A DNA stretch of 64,000 bases. Origin: Saccharococcus thermophilus. GTDB lineage: Bacteria; Bacillota; Bacilli; Bacillales; Anoxybacillaceae. The notes under the pieces are model-generated. The model had not been told where the DNA came from. It saw nothing but the letters and a program-made list of their open reading frames with translations, and ran no database searches. Within the stretch, counting starts at the first letter, position 1; every line of letters starts with the position of its first letter. Made by a program: the position numbers and the translations under genes. Below are positions 17,032-26,092 of this stretch, piece after piece. The stretch covers positions 992,001-1,056,000 of the forward strand of contig NZ_JAASRS010000001.1 of NCBI RefSeq assembly GCF_011761475.1, in the 5' to 3' direction.

Positions 17032-18150
17032 TCATGCTTGAGCCGTTCCTTCAACGATGTACTCGATTCCTTTTCGTTGAAGGTTCATCTCACCAATGCG
17101 GTCATCGTTGGATGTGTAACCACATGTCTGACAACAAAACATGTGTGTCCGCTTGTTGCGATTCGCTTTTTCCGTATGTCCGCATTTTGGGCATGTGAGT
17201 GAGGTGTAATGTGGATCAACCACCACCACTTTCGAGCCGTACAAGCGGGCTTTATACTCAAGCATTTCACGGAATTGATGGAACGCCCATGATACAGTTT
17301 CATAACGGTCATGGATATGTACACGTTCCGTCTTTTCTCGAATGCCTGTTAAGTCCTCCAATACAAAAAGGGTGCGCTCCCCATATTGACGAACGAGTAC
17401 CTTACTGACGGTATGGTTGACATCCGTCATCCAACGGTGTTCTCGTTGTCCCATTTTTTTGAGTTTACGACGGGCTGAAGCAGTTTCTTTTTGTTGAAGG
17501 GCTTTTCGCATTCGCTTGTATTTCGCTCGTATGTGCTTGATTTCCTGACCATGGAAGAACGTGGTTTTCCCTTGTGAGTCATAGGCGACCGCAAGGAAAT
17601 TAACACCCAAATCTACCCCAACGACTTGTCGAATGTGGTGGTCCTCCACGCATGGAATATCTTTTGTCATCGGGATATGCAAAAAGAACTTGCCGTGCTT
17701 ATAGACGAGTTTCGCGGTTCCAAACGTCCATGATCCGTCAAAATAGTGTTCCATTCCTTTTGTTTCGAACGGAACTTTAATTCGACCTTCTAGCGTGTTG
17801 ACGGAAAATGTTCTTTGAACAAGGGAATAGTCCCGATTCCAAACAAGATCGTATTCCGGTTTTTTAAAACGAATCAATGTCCATTCATGACCGTTGCTTT
17901 TAAGAGAACGATACCTTGCGATGACGGTTTTCATCACGGATTGCGCCATTTGTGAGCGCATGGAGTAGTTTGCTCGAAGGGTCCGATAGGCCATGTGATG
18001 CAGTTTTGCTTGTACGAGTATCTTGGTTTCATGGATCAAGGCAGACACATAGTTGCAAGCCGACCGATAAACGGATAGCGTTTGTTGGAGTAATTCCGCT
18101 TGTTCGATGGTTGGAGAAATTTTAATTTTGGCTGTTAATGTAATGTCCAC
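17032..18150 (-). CDS. tnpB: TnpB RNA-guided nuclease
   Basis: A 372-residue TnpB of the IS200/IS605 family, ancestor-type relative of Cas12. The RuvC catalytic residues are all present: Asp180 in VVGVDLGVN, Glu265 in FVLEDLTG and Asp349/350 in SNDDRIGEMNL. A zinc ribbon lies between the last two (CPKCGH at 320 and CCQTCGY at 339). The N-terminal part holds the basic and wedge-like regions. Length and motifs are complete, so a working nuclease is likely. It lies next to a conserved right-end hairpin. Confidence 0.92.
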   Translation of the reverse strand: MDITLTAKIKISPTIEQAELLQQTLSVYRSACNYVSALIHETKILVQAKLHHMAYRTLRANYSMRSQMAQSVMKTVIARYRSLKSNGHEWTLIRFKKPEYDLVWNRDYSLVQRTFSVNTLEGRIKVPFETKGMEHYFDGSWTFGTAKLVYKHGKFFLHIPMTKDIPCVEDHHIRQVVGVDLGVNFLAVAYDSQGKTTFFHGQEIKHIRAKYKRMRKALQQKETASARRKLKKMGQREHRWMTDVNHTVSKVLVRQYGERTLFVLEDLTGIREKTERVHIHDRYETVSWAFHQFREMLEYKARLYGSKVVVVDPHYTSLTCPKCGHTEKANRNKRTHMFCCQTCGYTSNDDRIGEMNLQRKGIEYIVEGTAQA

Positions 18151-18307
18151 TCGTTTTCACCTCACTTTCACTAATTATATTATCTCATATATTTAGCGAT
18201 ATGCTTTACTCAAAAGAAAGGAGGAAGGTGCTAAAACGATGAAAGAAGGAATGTTTCATGGTACAATAGATGATTGTAATATGTGAAAAAGGAGAGCCTA
18301 CAAATCT

Positions 18308-19171
18308 ATGAAGACATTTCTCCAGCTGAATACGATATTTATTAGTATATTAATAGAATCGATGCCATTTGTCGTGCTTGGCGTGTTTATTTCCGGCATC
18401 ATTCAAATGTTTGTTACGGAAGAAATGGTAAAGAAGTGGGTGCCGAAAAATAAGGTGCTGGCTATCATCTATTCGGCGCTGATCGGTGTGTTGTTTCCCG
18501 CCTGCGAATGCGGGATTGTGCCAATTACGCGCCGTCTTGTCGCCAAAGGCGTGCCGCTGTATGCCGCGATTCCGTTTATGTTAACCGGTCCAGTCATTAA
18601 TCCGGTTGTTTTGTTTTCGACCTATATTGCGTTTGGAAGCAACTGGACGATGGTATTATATCGCTCTATCTTTGCTTGCATCGTGGCCATTGTAGTCGGT
18701 TTGGTTATCGCTGTACAATATAAAGATACTCAATTGCGCCATTTGACGCCGGCTCCGAGCATTGCGGCAAAAACGTGGAAAGAAAAGGTCATTGGGACGC
18801 TAGAGCATACGATTGAAGAGTTTTTCACGACCGGAAAATATTTAATCATTGGCGCTTTTATTGCTTCCGTGATGCAAACGTATGTAAAAACATCCGTGTT
18901 GCTGGCGATTGGCCATGGGAAAGCGTCTTCCTCGCTGGTGATGATGGCGATGGCTTTTGTTTTGTCATTGTGCTCGGAAGCGGATGCGTTTATCGCTTCC
19001 TCGTTTCAAAATACGTTTCCGTTTAGCGCGCTTGCCGCGTTTCTCGTATTCGGACCGATGCTGGATATAAAAAACACGATCATGTTGCTGCAGTCATTTA
19101 AAACGCGTTTTGTATTGATGCTCATTTTGTATATTACAATATTCGTATTTATCGGTTCGCTATTGATATAA
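18308..19171 (+). CDS. Permease of the YraQ/ArsP (DUF318) type
   Basis: A 287-residue membrane protein with about eight helices that fits the DUF318 permease family, resembling the B. subtilis YcgR group. A conserved FPACECGIVPITRRLVAKGV segment near residue 60 has two Cys residues typical of the family, and a second LSLCSEADAFIASSF motif lies near residue 222. Relatives export or move metal or metalloid compounds, but the substrate cannot be told here. ATG 18308 follows AAGGAGAGCC. A TIGR03943-type partner starts 16 bases downstream with a perfect ribosome site. Confidence 0.85.
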   Translation: MKTFLQLNTIFISILIESMPFVVLGVFISGIIQMFVTEEMVKKWVPKNKVLAIIYSALIGVLFPACECGIVPITRRLVAKGVPLYAAIPFMLTGPVINPVVLFSTYIAFGSNWTMVLYRSIFACIVAIVVGLVIAVQYKDTQLRHLTPAPSIAAKTWKEKVIGTLEHTIEEFFTTGKYLIIGAFIASVMQTYVKTSVLLAIGHGKASSSLVMMAMAFVLSLCSEADAFIASSFQNTFPFSALAAFLVFGPMLDIKNTIMLLQSFKTRFVLMLILYITIFVFIGSLLI

Positions 19172-19186
19172 AGGAGGTGAAATAGC

Positions 19187-20035
19187 GTGTTGCGCATGTA
19201 TATTTTGCTCGGATTTACGTTTTTATTCTTTCATTTATATATTACAGGGGAAATTAGCAAATATATTAATATGCGTTATTCGTATCTATCATTCAGCGCC
19301 ATCTTTGTTTTTGCTTTGTTGACAATTATCCAGTTTATTTTTGTCAGCCGGAAACAAGAACATGATCACTGCGATGATGACGCGTGCTGCCACCATCACC
19401 ATGAAGAACAATCGCGTTGGAAGCGGGCGGTCAACTATATGATATTTATTTTTCCGATTGTATCGGCACTGCTGTTTCCTGTCGCAACGCTTGATTCGGA
19501 GATGGTGAAAGCGAAAGGATTTCATATTCCCGGAATGGCGGCCGACAGCGGCGATCCGTTTGTCCAGCGGCAATTTTTGCGTCCCGACACCAGCATTTAT
19601 TACGGGAAAGATGATTATAATGATTTAATGCAAAAGGAATTAAAAAAATACGGGAAAGTGTCGCGACTAAAGCTTGATCCACAAAATTATTTAAATGTGA
19701 TGGAGACGATTTACCAATTCCCAGGCCAGTTTGACGAGCGAGACATCGAATTTGATGGGTTTGTGTACCATGATGAGACGACGAAAGCCAATCAAGTTTT
19801 TGTGCTTCGCTTTGGCATTATTCATTGTGTGGCCGATTCGGGGGTATATGGTCTGTTGACGGAGTTTCCGCAGCAGCCGCGGCTGAAAAATGATGAATGG
19901 ATTCATGTCAAAGGAACGCTTTCCACTGTTTATTACCAGCCGTTTCATATGAACATCCCATATGTGAAAGTAACATCATGGCAACGGATCAGCGAGCCGA
20001 AGGAGCCGTACGTATTTCGCCAATATAATCAGTGA
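19187..20035 (+). CDS. TIGR03943-type permease partner (YcgQ-like)
   Basis: A 282-residue protein with two N-terminal membrane helices, a His/Asp/Cys-rich cytoplasmic loop (HDHCDDDACCHHHHEEQ near residues 61-77), another helix and a C-terminal soluble domain ending in a beta-rich segment. The pair YcgR/YcgQ is a known two-gene arrangement in Bacillus, and the metal-ligand-rich loop suggests a divalent metal is handled. The start is GTG 19187, six bases after AAGGAGGTGA; the ATG at 19196 would be too far from it. Followed by a terminator. Confidence 0.82.
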   Translation: MLRMYILLGFTFLFFHLYITGEISKYINMRYSYLSFSAIFVFALLTIIQFIFVSRKQEHDHCDDDACCHHHHEEQSRWKRAVNYMIFIFPIVSALLFPVATLDSEMVKAKGFHIPGMAADSGDPFVQRQFLRPDTSIYYGKDDYNDLMQKELKKYGKVSRLKLDPQNYLNVMETIYQFPGQFDERDIEFDGFVYHDETTKANQVFVLRFGIIHCVADSGVYGLLTEFPQQPRLKNDEWIHVKGTLSTVYYQPFHMNIPYVKVTSWQRISEPKEPYVFRQYNQ

Positions 20036-20036
20036 A

Positions 20037-20063
20037 AAGGAGCCAATGACAGGCTCCTTTTTT
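20037..20063 (+). terminator. Terminator after the YcgR/YcgQ-like pair
   Basis: AAGGAGCC and GGCTCCTT form an 8-bp stem around AATGACA, followed by a run of T. Confidence 0.88.
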
Positions 20064-20150
20064 ACATTGCTAGGGAGGGTTTCCGGCTTGAAATCGGTGA
20101 CCGCGTTTCTTATGTATCATAGGTGAACCACTTTCTATCATGTGTAGTAT

Positions 20151-21071
20151 TTAGGAGGAGAGGTTTACCACTTCCCCAAGCTTCAGGCATTTTAATCGGC
20201 TATCATCCAACCCGCGCCGCTTCCATTCAGCGAGTAAGCGGTCAAGCGCTTCTTTCGGCGTATCATCCGCCAAGCGAAAAGCGCCGTAATGCATGGGAAT
20301 AAAGCAGCCGGCTTGACAATCAAGGAAAGCTTGCACGGCCTCTTCAGGAGTAACGTGCTGCGGTCCCATAAACCATTCTGGCTCATACGCGCCGATTGGC
20401 AGAAGCGCATAATCAATCGAAAAGCGCTCGCCAATTTCACGGAATCCGCGGAAGTAGCCGCTATCGCCGGCAAAATAGATGGTCGGCTTTTCGTCTGCCT
20501 CGATTACCCATCCGCCCCAATGCGATGTATTCATATCCCATAGCGTCCGTCTCGTCCAGTGCTGCGCTGGGACAAATGTAAACGCAACGCCTTGAAGTTG
20601 TTGCGTTTCCCACCACGAAAATTCTGTTACCTGCTTGTATCCTCGTCTTCGGAACAGGCGGCCAAGCCCGATCGGCACCAATAGATGAGGATTTCCTTTT
20701 AGTTTGCGAATGCTTGGAAAATGCAAATGATCGTAATGGCCGTGGGAGATAAGGATGACATCGACTGGCGGCATTTCGCTTAATGGAATGCCTGGTTCGG
20801 AAAGCCGCTTTGCCGTTCCCATCCGTTTGGCCCATACCGGGTCGGTGACGATCGTGATGCCGTTTATCTGAATGACAAAGGTCGAATGTCCGACCCAAGA
20901 TAGCAATGTGCGGCCGCGGTTCGTATGAAGCTGTTCGTACTGCGGCATGGCGATGCGCGGAACTTGGTAAGATAAATCTTTCTTTTTGCTTTTCCGTTCC
21001 TTTTGCCAGCGGCGAAAATCGGCAAATGTTTTTTTCGTCGAAACCCCATCTAGATTTTCGTATCTTTTCAT
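20151..21071 (-). CDS. MBL-fold metallo-hydrolase, NAPE-PLD/UlaG-like
   Basis: A 306-residue metallo-beta-lactamase-fold hydrolase. The metal motif HGHYDHLH is at about residue 115, with further ligands in AGDSGY and MHYGAF. The layout, including [10 protein letters not shown] and the PIGAYEP segment, is that of the N-acyl-phosphatidylethanolamine phospholipase D-like group. In bacteria the substrate is usually unknown. I chose ATG 21071 (MKRYENL) because AGGTGAGG lies six bases upstream; the GTG at 21083 overlaps that site. The neighbour yjbQ is divergent, with about 90 bases between the starts. Confidence 0.85.
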   Translation of the reverse strand: MKRYENLDGVSTKKTFADFRRWQKERKSKKKDLSYQVPRIAMPQYEQLHTNRGRTLLSWVGHSTFVIQINGITIVTDPVWAKRMGTAKRLSEPGIPLSEMPPVDVILISHGHYDHLHFPSIRKLKGNPHLLVPIGLGRLFRRRGYKQVTEFSWWETQQLQGVAFTFVPAQHWTRRTLWDMNTSHWGGWVIEADEKPTIYFAGDSGYFRGFREIGERFSIDYALLPIGAYEPEWFMGPQHVTPEEAVQAFLDCQAGCFIPMHYGAFRLADDTPKEALDRLLAEWKRRGLDDSRLKCLKLGEVVNLSS

Positions 21072-21159
21072 TTTATTCCTCACCTTTTTTGTGCGCTATA
21101 ATATAAAAGTAACAAAAATTCTTGTCGGAAACAAAAAATGTTGCTTGGTGGTGAGGAAC

Positions 21160-21561
21160 ATGCTTCGCTCTTTTGCCATTCGCACGACGAAGCGGGATGA
21201 GATGATTGATATTACTTCGTTTGTCGCGGAAACGGTTCGTGAGTCAGGTGTAACGGAAGGGGTTGCCATCGTGTATTGCCCGCATACGACAGCGGGAATC
21301 ACGATTAACGAAAACGCCGATCCGGATGTAAAGCGGGATATGATGCGCCGCTTTGACGAAACGTATCCTTGGGAGCACCCGCTTGACCGCCATCTGGAAG
21401 GAAATACGGCGGCGCATATGAAAGCGAGTACGGTCGGCGCGTCGCAGCATGTCATTATTACGGATGGACGGCTCCTTTTAGGAACATGGCAGGGCGTTTA
21501 TTTTTGCGAGTACGACGGTCCGCGCCAACGCACATTTTATGTGAAAGTCGTAAAAGGATAA
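21160..21561 (+). CDS. YjbQ/UPF0047 family protein
   Basis: A 133-residue protein of the YjbQ (secondary thiamine-phosphate synthase enzyme) family. The family signatures are the [18 protein letters not shown] segment, the [15 protein letters not shown] segment and the [15 protein letters not shown] end. E. coli YjbQ has weak thiamine phosphate synthase activity, and the real role is uncertain. ATG 21160 follows GGTGGTGAGG. The gene is single and ends at a terminator. Confidence 0.9.
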   Translation: MLRSFAIRTTKRDEMIDITSFVAETVRESGVTEGVAIVYCPHTTAGITINENADPDVKRDMMRRFDETYPWEHPLDRHLEGNTAAHMKASTVGASQHVIITDGRLLLGTWQGVYFCEYDGPRQRTFYVKVVKG

Positions 21562-21589
21562 CTATAATATTATTATGTAAACTAAATCG

Positions 21590-21630
21590 CAAAGGACTAA
21601 CCAAAAGTGGCTAGTCCTTTGTCTTTTCTT
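21590..21630. terminator. Bidirectional terminator between yjbQ-like gene and map
   Basis: AAAGGACTA and TAGTCCTTT pair around about 12 bases. T-rich runs follow on both strands. The two genes converge here. Confidence 0.85.
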
Positions 21631-21653
21631 CGTGCACAGTGCAGGGAAACGGT

Positions 21654-22403
21654 TTAGGAAAGGGTTGTTAAAATGAGCGGACCGTTTTTTGTAATTGCGA
21701 TCGTATGTTCATATTGTGCGGAATAGGAGCCATCGATCGTCCGCGCGGTCCAGCCGTTTTGGTCCATTTTGCTTTGCCACGCGCCGATGTTGACCATTGG
21801 TTCAATCGTGATCACCATTCCTTCTTTTAGGCGCATGCCCTTTCCCTTTTCCCCAAAGTGCGGAATATATGGTTCTTCGTGAATCGTCGGCCCGATTCCA
21901 TGTCCGGTGAAATCGCGGACGACGGAGAAGCCGTTTGTTTCCACATACGTTTGAATGGCATGGCCGATGTCGCCGATCCGGTTGCCGATGACCGCCTGCT
22001 CAATCCCTTTATAGAGCGACTGCTCTGTCACATCAAGCAATTTTTGCACTTCTTCGCTCACTTGGCCGACAGCATAGGTCCATGCCGAATCGGCAAGAGC
22101 GCCATGCAAGTTGACGACAAAATCGATCGTGACAATGTCGCCTTCTTTTAACGGCTCATTGCGCGGAAAGCCGTGGCAAATTTCGTCGTTAATCGAGGCG
22201 CATGTTGCATAAGGATATCCGCGATACCCTTTTTGCTCCGGCGTTGCCCCGTGCTTTGCCAAAAATGTTTCCACAAAATGGTCAATTTCCATGGTGGTGA
22301 TCCCGGGCTGAATGAGCTTAGCGATTTCTTGATGACAAGCCGCTAATAATTTTCCCGCTTCGTGCATTAGTTTTATTTCTCTTTCCGTTTTCACATGAAT
22401 CAT
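21654..22403 (-). CDS. map: Type I methionine aminopeptidase
   Basis: This enzyme removes the initiator Met from new proteins. It is 249 residues with the five metal ligands in their usual motifs: Asp in TIDFVV, Asp in ADSAWTY, His in GHGIGPTIHE, and two Glu in TIEPMV and YEHTIAI. The length and details recall the second Bacillus methionine aminopeptidase (YflG/MapB), which lies outside the ribosomal protein operon, as here. The start ATG 22403 follows AAAAGGGG. It stands alone on the minus strand. Confidence 0.93.
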   Translation of the reverse strand: MIHVKTEREIKLMHEAGKLLAACHQEIAKLIQPGITTMEIDHFVETFLAKHGATPEQKGYRGYPYATCASINDEICHGFPRNEPLKEGDIVTIDFVVNLHGALADSAWTYAVGQVSEEVQKLLDVTEQSLYKGIEQAVIGNRIGDIGHAIQTYVETNGFSVVRDFTGHGIGPTIHEEPYIPHFGEKGKGMRLKEGMVITIEPMVNIGAWQSKMDQNGWTARTIDGSYSAQYEHTIAITKNGPLILTTLS

Positions 22404-22911
22404 GCCAAAATCCCCTTTTCATTCATATTTGCTGAAAGTCTATTGTGTATTGTAGCAGAAAAATGGCATGGTGATAAACAAAAGGAAATATTGGTAAATA
22501 CATTTTTAATTCCCGAAATTTTTTGATAAAATAATGTTGCGGCGATCAGGTCAATAAAAGGAGCTTTTTTATTGATTTTATTTCGATCTGGACGATTGCT
22601 TTTTAACCAACTTCCATTGGAAAGAAATTTCTATTATATTTCTATCTTATGCTGATTGAAGAAAGAACGTTGCAAGCAGCAAAAGGCGATTTAACGGCAT
22701 ATTCATACAAAAGATGAGTTGCCCGCATCACCCGTTCGTTTTGGACGATCATTTCGGCGAACCACCCACTGATCGAAGAAGTATCGGCTTCTTTACAAGA
22801 TGCAGGCTTCCGGGCAAGTGGCGGCGATGGAGGAAATTCTTATTCCGCTTAGTCATTAAACGGAAAGGCGCAAGACTTATACCAATCGGTCGAACAGTTT
22901 CAGTTGTAATG
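22404..22911. other. Intergenic region without a convincing gene
   Basis: About 500 bases before the terminator at 22912. It contains short open stretches, for example 43 codons starting near 22718 in one frame (with SASLQDAGFRASGGDGG) that lack a start codon and a ribosome site. The coding-like composition and a terminator on the plus strand suggest a decayed gene or an untranslated transcript. I could not identify either. Confidence 0.4.
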
Positions 22912-22950
22912 AAAACGGCTATCCGTTTTGCGATGGATAGCCGTTTTTTG
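22912..22950. terminator. Strong terminator, probably bidirectional
   Basis: AAAACGGCTATCC and GGATAGCCGTTTT form a 13-bp stem around a 9-base loop, with T runs on both strands. It lies downstream of the KinB-like kinase on the minus strand. Confidence 0.88.
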
Positions 22951-23021
22951 TTTCTACGCATTTTGCCCGCCGTTCCATTCACGCGCTTCTTTTCTGTTGG
23001 ACATATGTACGACGTCCTAGT

Positions 23022-24323
23022 TTATGACGTGGCAAAAATCTTTTTTTCTTTCCGAACCACATGTGGCAAGTGGGAGGAAGAAAGAGGCAGATAAATGGAT
23101 ACTTCGGTTCCTTTATGTACTTCACTTTGGATATGAATCGTTCCATTCATGGATTCAATGATGCGGAATACGACCATCATTCCCAACCCGGTGCCTTTAA
23201 TCTCTTTCGTCGTAAAATACGGCTCCCCGAGCCGTTCGATTTGTTCTTTTGTCATGCCGACGCCGGTATCGGAAATACGAATCAGCACACGCTGCTTTTC
23301 AATCGAAACGTAAATTTGCAGCAAGCCGCCGTTTGGCATCGCTTCGACAGCATTTTTCATAATATTCAGCAAACATTGGCGGAATTTCTCGCGCTCCCCT
23401 GTGATGGAAAACGGCGCCAATGTTGCTTTCACTTCGACGCTGTTCATATTGGCGAGCGGGCGTATAAGATCGATCGCGCGTTCGATTTCCGTTTTCACAT
23501 TCAGCTTTTCTACCGATTCCGGTGCCGGTTTGGCAAATGTTAAATAATCGGTGATGATTGCTTCGGCCCGGTCTATCTCCTCAATCGCGATTCGTGCATA
23601 TTGCTTCCGTTTTTCCGGCGGTAGATGGTGCTGCTCCAGCAATTGCATAAACCCGCGCGCGGCCGTGAGCGGATTGCGGATTTCATGGGAAATGGAGGCA
23701 GCTAGATGGCTTACCGCTTCCATTTTTTCCGCGCGGATAATCCGCTTTCGCAAAGCAATATTTTTATATATCATTTCTTTTAATGAAGAGACGATTAACA
23801 TGCATAGCGGCTGAGCGAGCAAATAGGTAAGGGAAAGGGGAACAGATGATGACGGAATGCCGTGAAATGTTTCGGCTAGCCCGACAGATAACATTCCGGA
23901 AAAAGCGCATAGCGCCGTTATCAACGATATACGATGTTTTGACGGTAGCTGTAAAAATTTTTTTGACAATATGATACTTGTTATCATAACGAGGACGGAA
24001 ATAACAGCGGTAACGAAAAATCCCGCACCTCCGAATAACGAACGATAGCCAAGGTTCGTCAAACAAAGAAATACGCCCGTCCCGACTCCTATATATAAAC
24101 TTCCGAGCCAAAGCGGTATTTGCCGCAAATCGAAGATAAAATCCTTGTCGGCGCCAACCGGAAGGGTGATGCACAGTATAATGACAAGGGCATAACAAAC
24201 GGTGAGCAAATATTGTTTAATATGCTTTGGCACGTTTCGTTGCTCGATCCATAACGGAACAATGAAAATAGGAAGAAGGATAAAAAACAAATTTAACAAA
24301 AAGTCTTTTAGGATATTAAGCAT
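23022..24323 (-). CDS. Membrane sensor histidine kinase, KinB-like
   Basis: A 433-residue kinase. About five or six N-terminal helices (residues 5-195) resemble the LytS-like 5TM sensor found in sporulation kinase B. A HisKA domain follows with the phospho-His in SHEIRNPLTAARGF. The HATPase domain has the N box (NIMKNAVEAMPNGG), G1 (SDTGVGM) and G2 (TGLGMMV) motifs. No response regulator is adjacent, as is usual for the phosphorelay kinases that feed Spo0F. ATG 24323 follows GAAGGTG; the longer in-frame start at 24365 is upstream of that site. The role in sporulation is inferred from architecture. Confidence 0.8.
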   Translation of the reverse strand: MLNILKDFLLNLFFILLPIFIVPLWIEQRNVPKHIKQYLLTVCYALVIILCITLPVGADKDFIFDLRQIPLWLGSLYIGVGTGVFLCLTNLGYRSLFGGAGFFVTAVISVLVMITSIILSKKFLQLPSKHRISLITALCAFSGMLSVGLAETFHGIPSSSVPLSLTYLLAQPLCMLIVSSLKEMIYKNIALRKRIIRAEKMEAVSHLAASISHEIRNPLTAARGFMQLLEQHHLPPEKRKQYARIAIEEIDRAEAIITDYLTFAKPAPESVEKLNVKTEIERAIDLIRPLANMNSVEVKATLAPFSITGEREKFRQCLLNIMKNAVEAMPNGGLLQIYVSIEKQRVLIRISDTGVGMTKEQIERLGEPYFTTKEIKGTGLGMMVVFRIIESMNGTIHIQSEVHKGTEVSIYLPLSSSHLPHVVRKEKKIFATS

Positions 24324-24635
24324 GGCTGCACCTTCTTTCGCAGAATACGGTACGCTTGGAGCCAATTCAACAATTACTGCTAATATATTACATTGTAAAC
24401 GGAAAACGTGTCAGATGTTAAGGACGAATTCATAGTGTTTTTTTGACATAAATCTGCGTTTTTCAACAAACGTTAGCGTTTTAAATGGAAAAGGAAAGGA
24501 CCTTGGGCAATCGTTTTATCGACAATATTTTCAGAAACGGGTATAATAATTTGTTGATTTTTCTTTATTCTTTCCCCCCTCCATTTGTTTTTATAATTGT
24601 AATAGAGACGCTATATCAAGGGGGATTTTTCTATC

Positions 24636-24881
24636 ATGATGGAGCTTTATAATCAGTTAATGGTGTGGATTGAAGAAAAGCAGCCGGTCAAGATTAAAAC
24701 AAAGCAAGGAGAGGCAACGTTTTTGCCTGTAAAACTTTATAAAGATGTGCGGAAATTATTTGCCTATAACCGTAATATGAACTTGATCAACATCTCGTTA
24801 GACCATGTGATTTCCATTGAACCAACGCGCATTTACGGGTCATTTGATCGAAGAGAAAAATATATGGTACATACTCGCTAG
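24636..24881 (+). CDS. Small conserved-looking protein, unknown function
   Basis: An 81-residue, mostly basic, soluble protein. I do not recognise it. It has no membrane segment, and a beta-rich pattern (PVKIKTKQGEATFLPVKLY and ISLDHVISIEP) recalls small RNA-binding or Sm-like folds, though this is only an impression. A GGGGG site precedes two adjacent ATG codons (24636, 24639); either may be used. The gene is single and followed directly by a good terminator, which supports it being real. Confidence 0.7.
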   Translation: MMELYNQLMVWIEEKQPVKIKTKQGEATFLPVKLYKDVRKLFAYNRNMNLINISLDHVISIEPTRIYGSFDRREKYMVHTR

Positions 24882-24892
24882 GCAAAAAGAAA

Positions 24893-24926
24893 AAGAGCAT
24901 GCCCCTTTGAGGCCTGCTCTTTTTTT
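24893..24926 (+). terminator. Terminator after the 81-aa gene
   Basis: GAGCA-T-GCC and GGC-C-TGCTC pair around CCTTTGA, followed by seven T. Confidence 0.85.
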
Positions 24927-24992
24927 GTATTGCGCGGTAGGAAGGAGGTATTTTACAATTAAGGTATTCGTATCTAGGAAGGTGGGGGGAAA

Positions 24993-25799
24993 ATGCGTGG
25001 AAAACGCATTGCATTATGCGCGTCACGGAAGCTGGAAGAAATGTCGACGCTGATTAAAAAGCAAGGCGGCATTGCGGTCGTGCGGCCGGCGCAAGGAACG
25101 GTATTTTTGAAAGAAAAGGAACTGGAAGAGGAAATGAGCGCGGTAATGGCCTTATGCCCGGACTGGTTTGTTTTTACAACCGGCGTTGGGGTGGAGACGT
25201 TGCTGGAGGCGGCAGAGAGAGGAAACATAAAAGAAGAATGGATGGCCGCCATCCAAAAGGCGAACGTAGCGGCGCGCGGCTATAAAACGGTTGCGGCGCT
25301 GAAAAAAATCGGCATTTCTCCTATCGCTGTCAGCGATGATGGCACCACGAAAGGACTGATCCGCTCCTTGGAAGAATATACATTGGCGGGGAAACGGGTC
25401 GTAGTGCAACTACATGGCGATACCGCGCCGACGCTTAAGCAATATCTAACCGAAAACGGCGCGTCCTATAGCGAATTGCTTCCATACCGCCATGTGGCGC
25501 CAGATTCGCAAACATTGGAAACACTGTATGAGGAAATCGTGCGCCGCGAAGTCGATGCCGTTTGTTTTACAGCGGTGATGCAAGTCCGCTTTTTATTTTC
25601 TTTTGTAAAGGAGCAAAAAGATATTGAGCTGTTCCGCCAAACGCTGAATGAACATGTCGTTGCCTGTGCGGTTGGAAAAGTCACGCAAGAAGCGCTTCAA
25701 GAAGAAGGAATTACTAGGGTGATCGCTCCTAAACTGGAGCGGATGGGGGCGATGATTGTCACGTTGTCGCAATATTTTGAACGCCAATTACAAGGATAA
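24993..25799 (+). CDS. Stand-alone uroporphyrinogen-III synthase (HemD-like)
   Basis: A 268-residue protein with the HemD fold: two alternating Rossmann-like halves with the FTTGVGVETLL segment near residue 55 and a VCFTAVMQVRFL segment near residue 190. HemD closes hydroxymethylbilane to uroporphyrinogen III, the branch point to heme, siroheme and cobalamin. Bacilli normally carry hemD in the hemAXCDBL operon; no other hem gene is near, so this is probably a second copy. It is followed by a terminator, and the adjacent anaerobic genes make a link to nitrate or siroheme metabolism plausible. ATG 24993 follows GGTGGGGGG. Confidence 0.82.
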   Translation: MRGKRIALCASRKLEEMSTLIKKQGGIAVVRPAQGTVFLKEKELEEEMSAVMALCPDWFVFTTGVGVETLLEAAERGNIKEEWMAAIQKANVAARGYKTVAALKKIGISPIAVSDDGTTKGLIRSLEEYTLAGKRVVVQLHGDTAPTLKQYLTENGASYSELLPYRHVAPDSQTLETLYEEIVRREVDAVCFTAVMQVRFLFSFVKEQKDIELFRQTLNEHVVACAVGKVTQEALQEEGITRVIAPKLERMGAMIVTLSQYFERQLQG

Positions 25800-25845
25800 A
25801 ACATTCTACTTCCAGCCTATAAAAATAACCGCTTTTACATAAACA

Positions 25846-25878
25846 GCGCTTAAGGACACGGTTCCTTAAGCGTTTTTA
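25846..25878 (+). terminator. Terminator after the hemD-like gene
   Basis: GCGCTTAAGGA and TCCTTAAGCG pair around a short loop, followed by TTTTT. Confidence 0.88.
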
Positions 25879-26002
25879 TGTTTATTTCTGTTATATTATA
25901 AATAAATATCTGTTATATAATTGTTCTGTTTGCTTAAACCGTGATAAGTAAAAGGTTTTTATCAGATATTTAATATGTGTATTATTAGTAAAAACTTAAA
26001 TA

Positions 26003-26045
26003 TATGATTTTTGTCACACCTTTTTTATGATTTTTTAATTAAAAT
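26003..26045 (+). promoter_or_regulatory. FNR-type class II promoter of the oxoacid oxidoreductase operon
   Basis: TATGA-TTTTTG-TCACA (26003-26018) matches the FNR palindrome TGTGA-N6-TCACA at nine of ten positions. TAAAAT (26040-26045) lies exactly 21 bp further on, which places the box at about -41.5 from the expected start. The same 21-bp spacing is found before the hemerythrin gene and narG. Confidence 0.65.
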
Positions 26046-26092
26046 GAAATTTGGGGGTGTAAACTACTTTTATTCATTTTGGGAGGGATTGT

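Larger units (their letters stand above)
16893..18200 (-). mobile_element. IS200/IS605-family unit carrying tnpB only
   Basis: One tnpB gene on the minus strand is preceded by a short AT-rich left end (about 18151-18200) and followed by a structured right end (16893-17031) with a subterminal hairpin. No Y1 transposase tnpA is present, so movement would need a tnpA supplied elsewhere. Both borders are approximate because this family makes no target duplication and I could not compare an empty site. The unit lies between the fru terminator and a permease operon and disrupts no gene. Confidence 0.75.

Noticed and set aside
22646-22860. Short open frames in the region before the KinB-like gene considered as a gene
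   Set aside because: They are broken by stop codons in every frame, lack a ribosome site, and no family is recognised.
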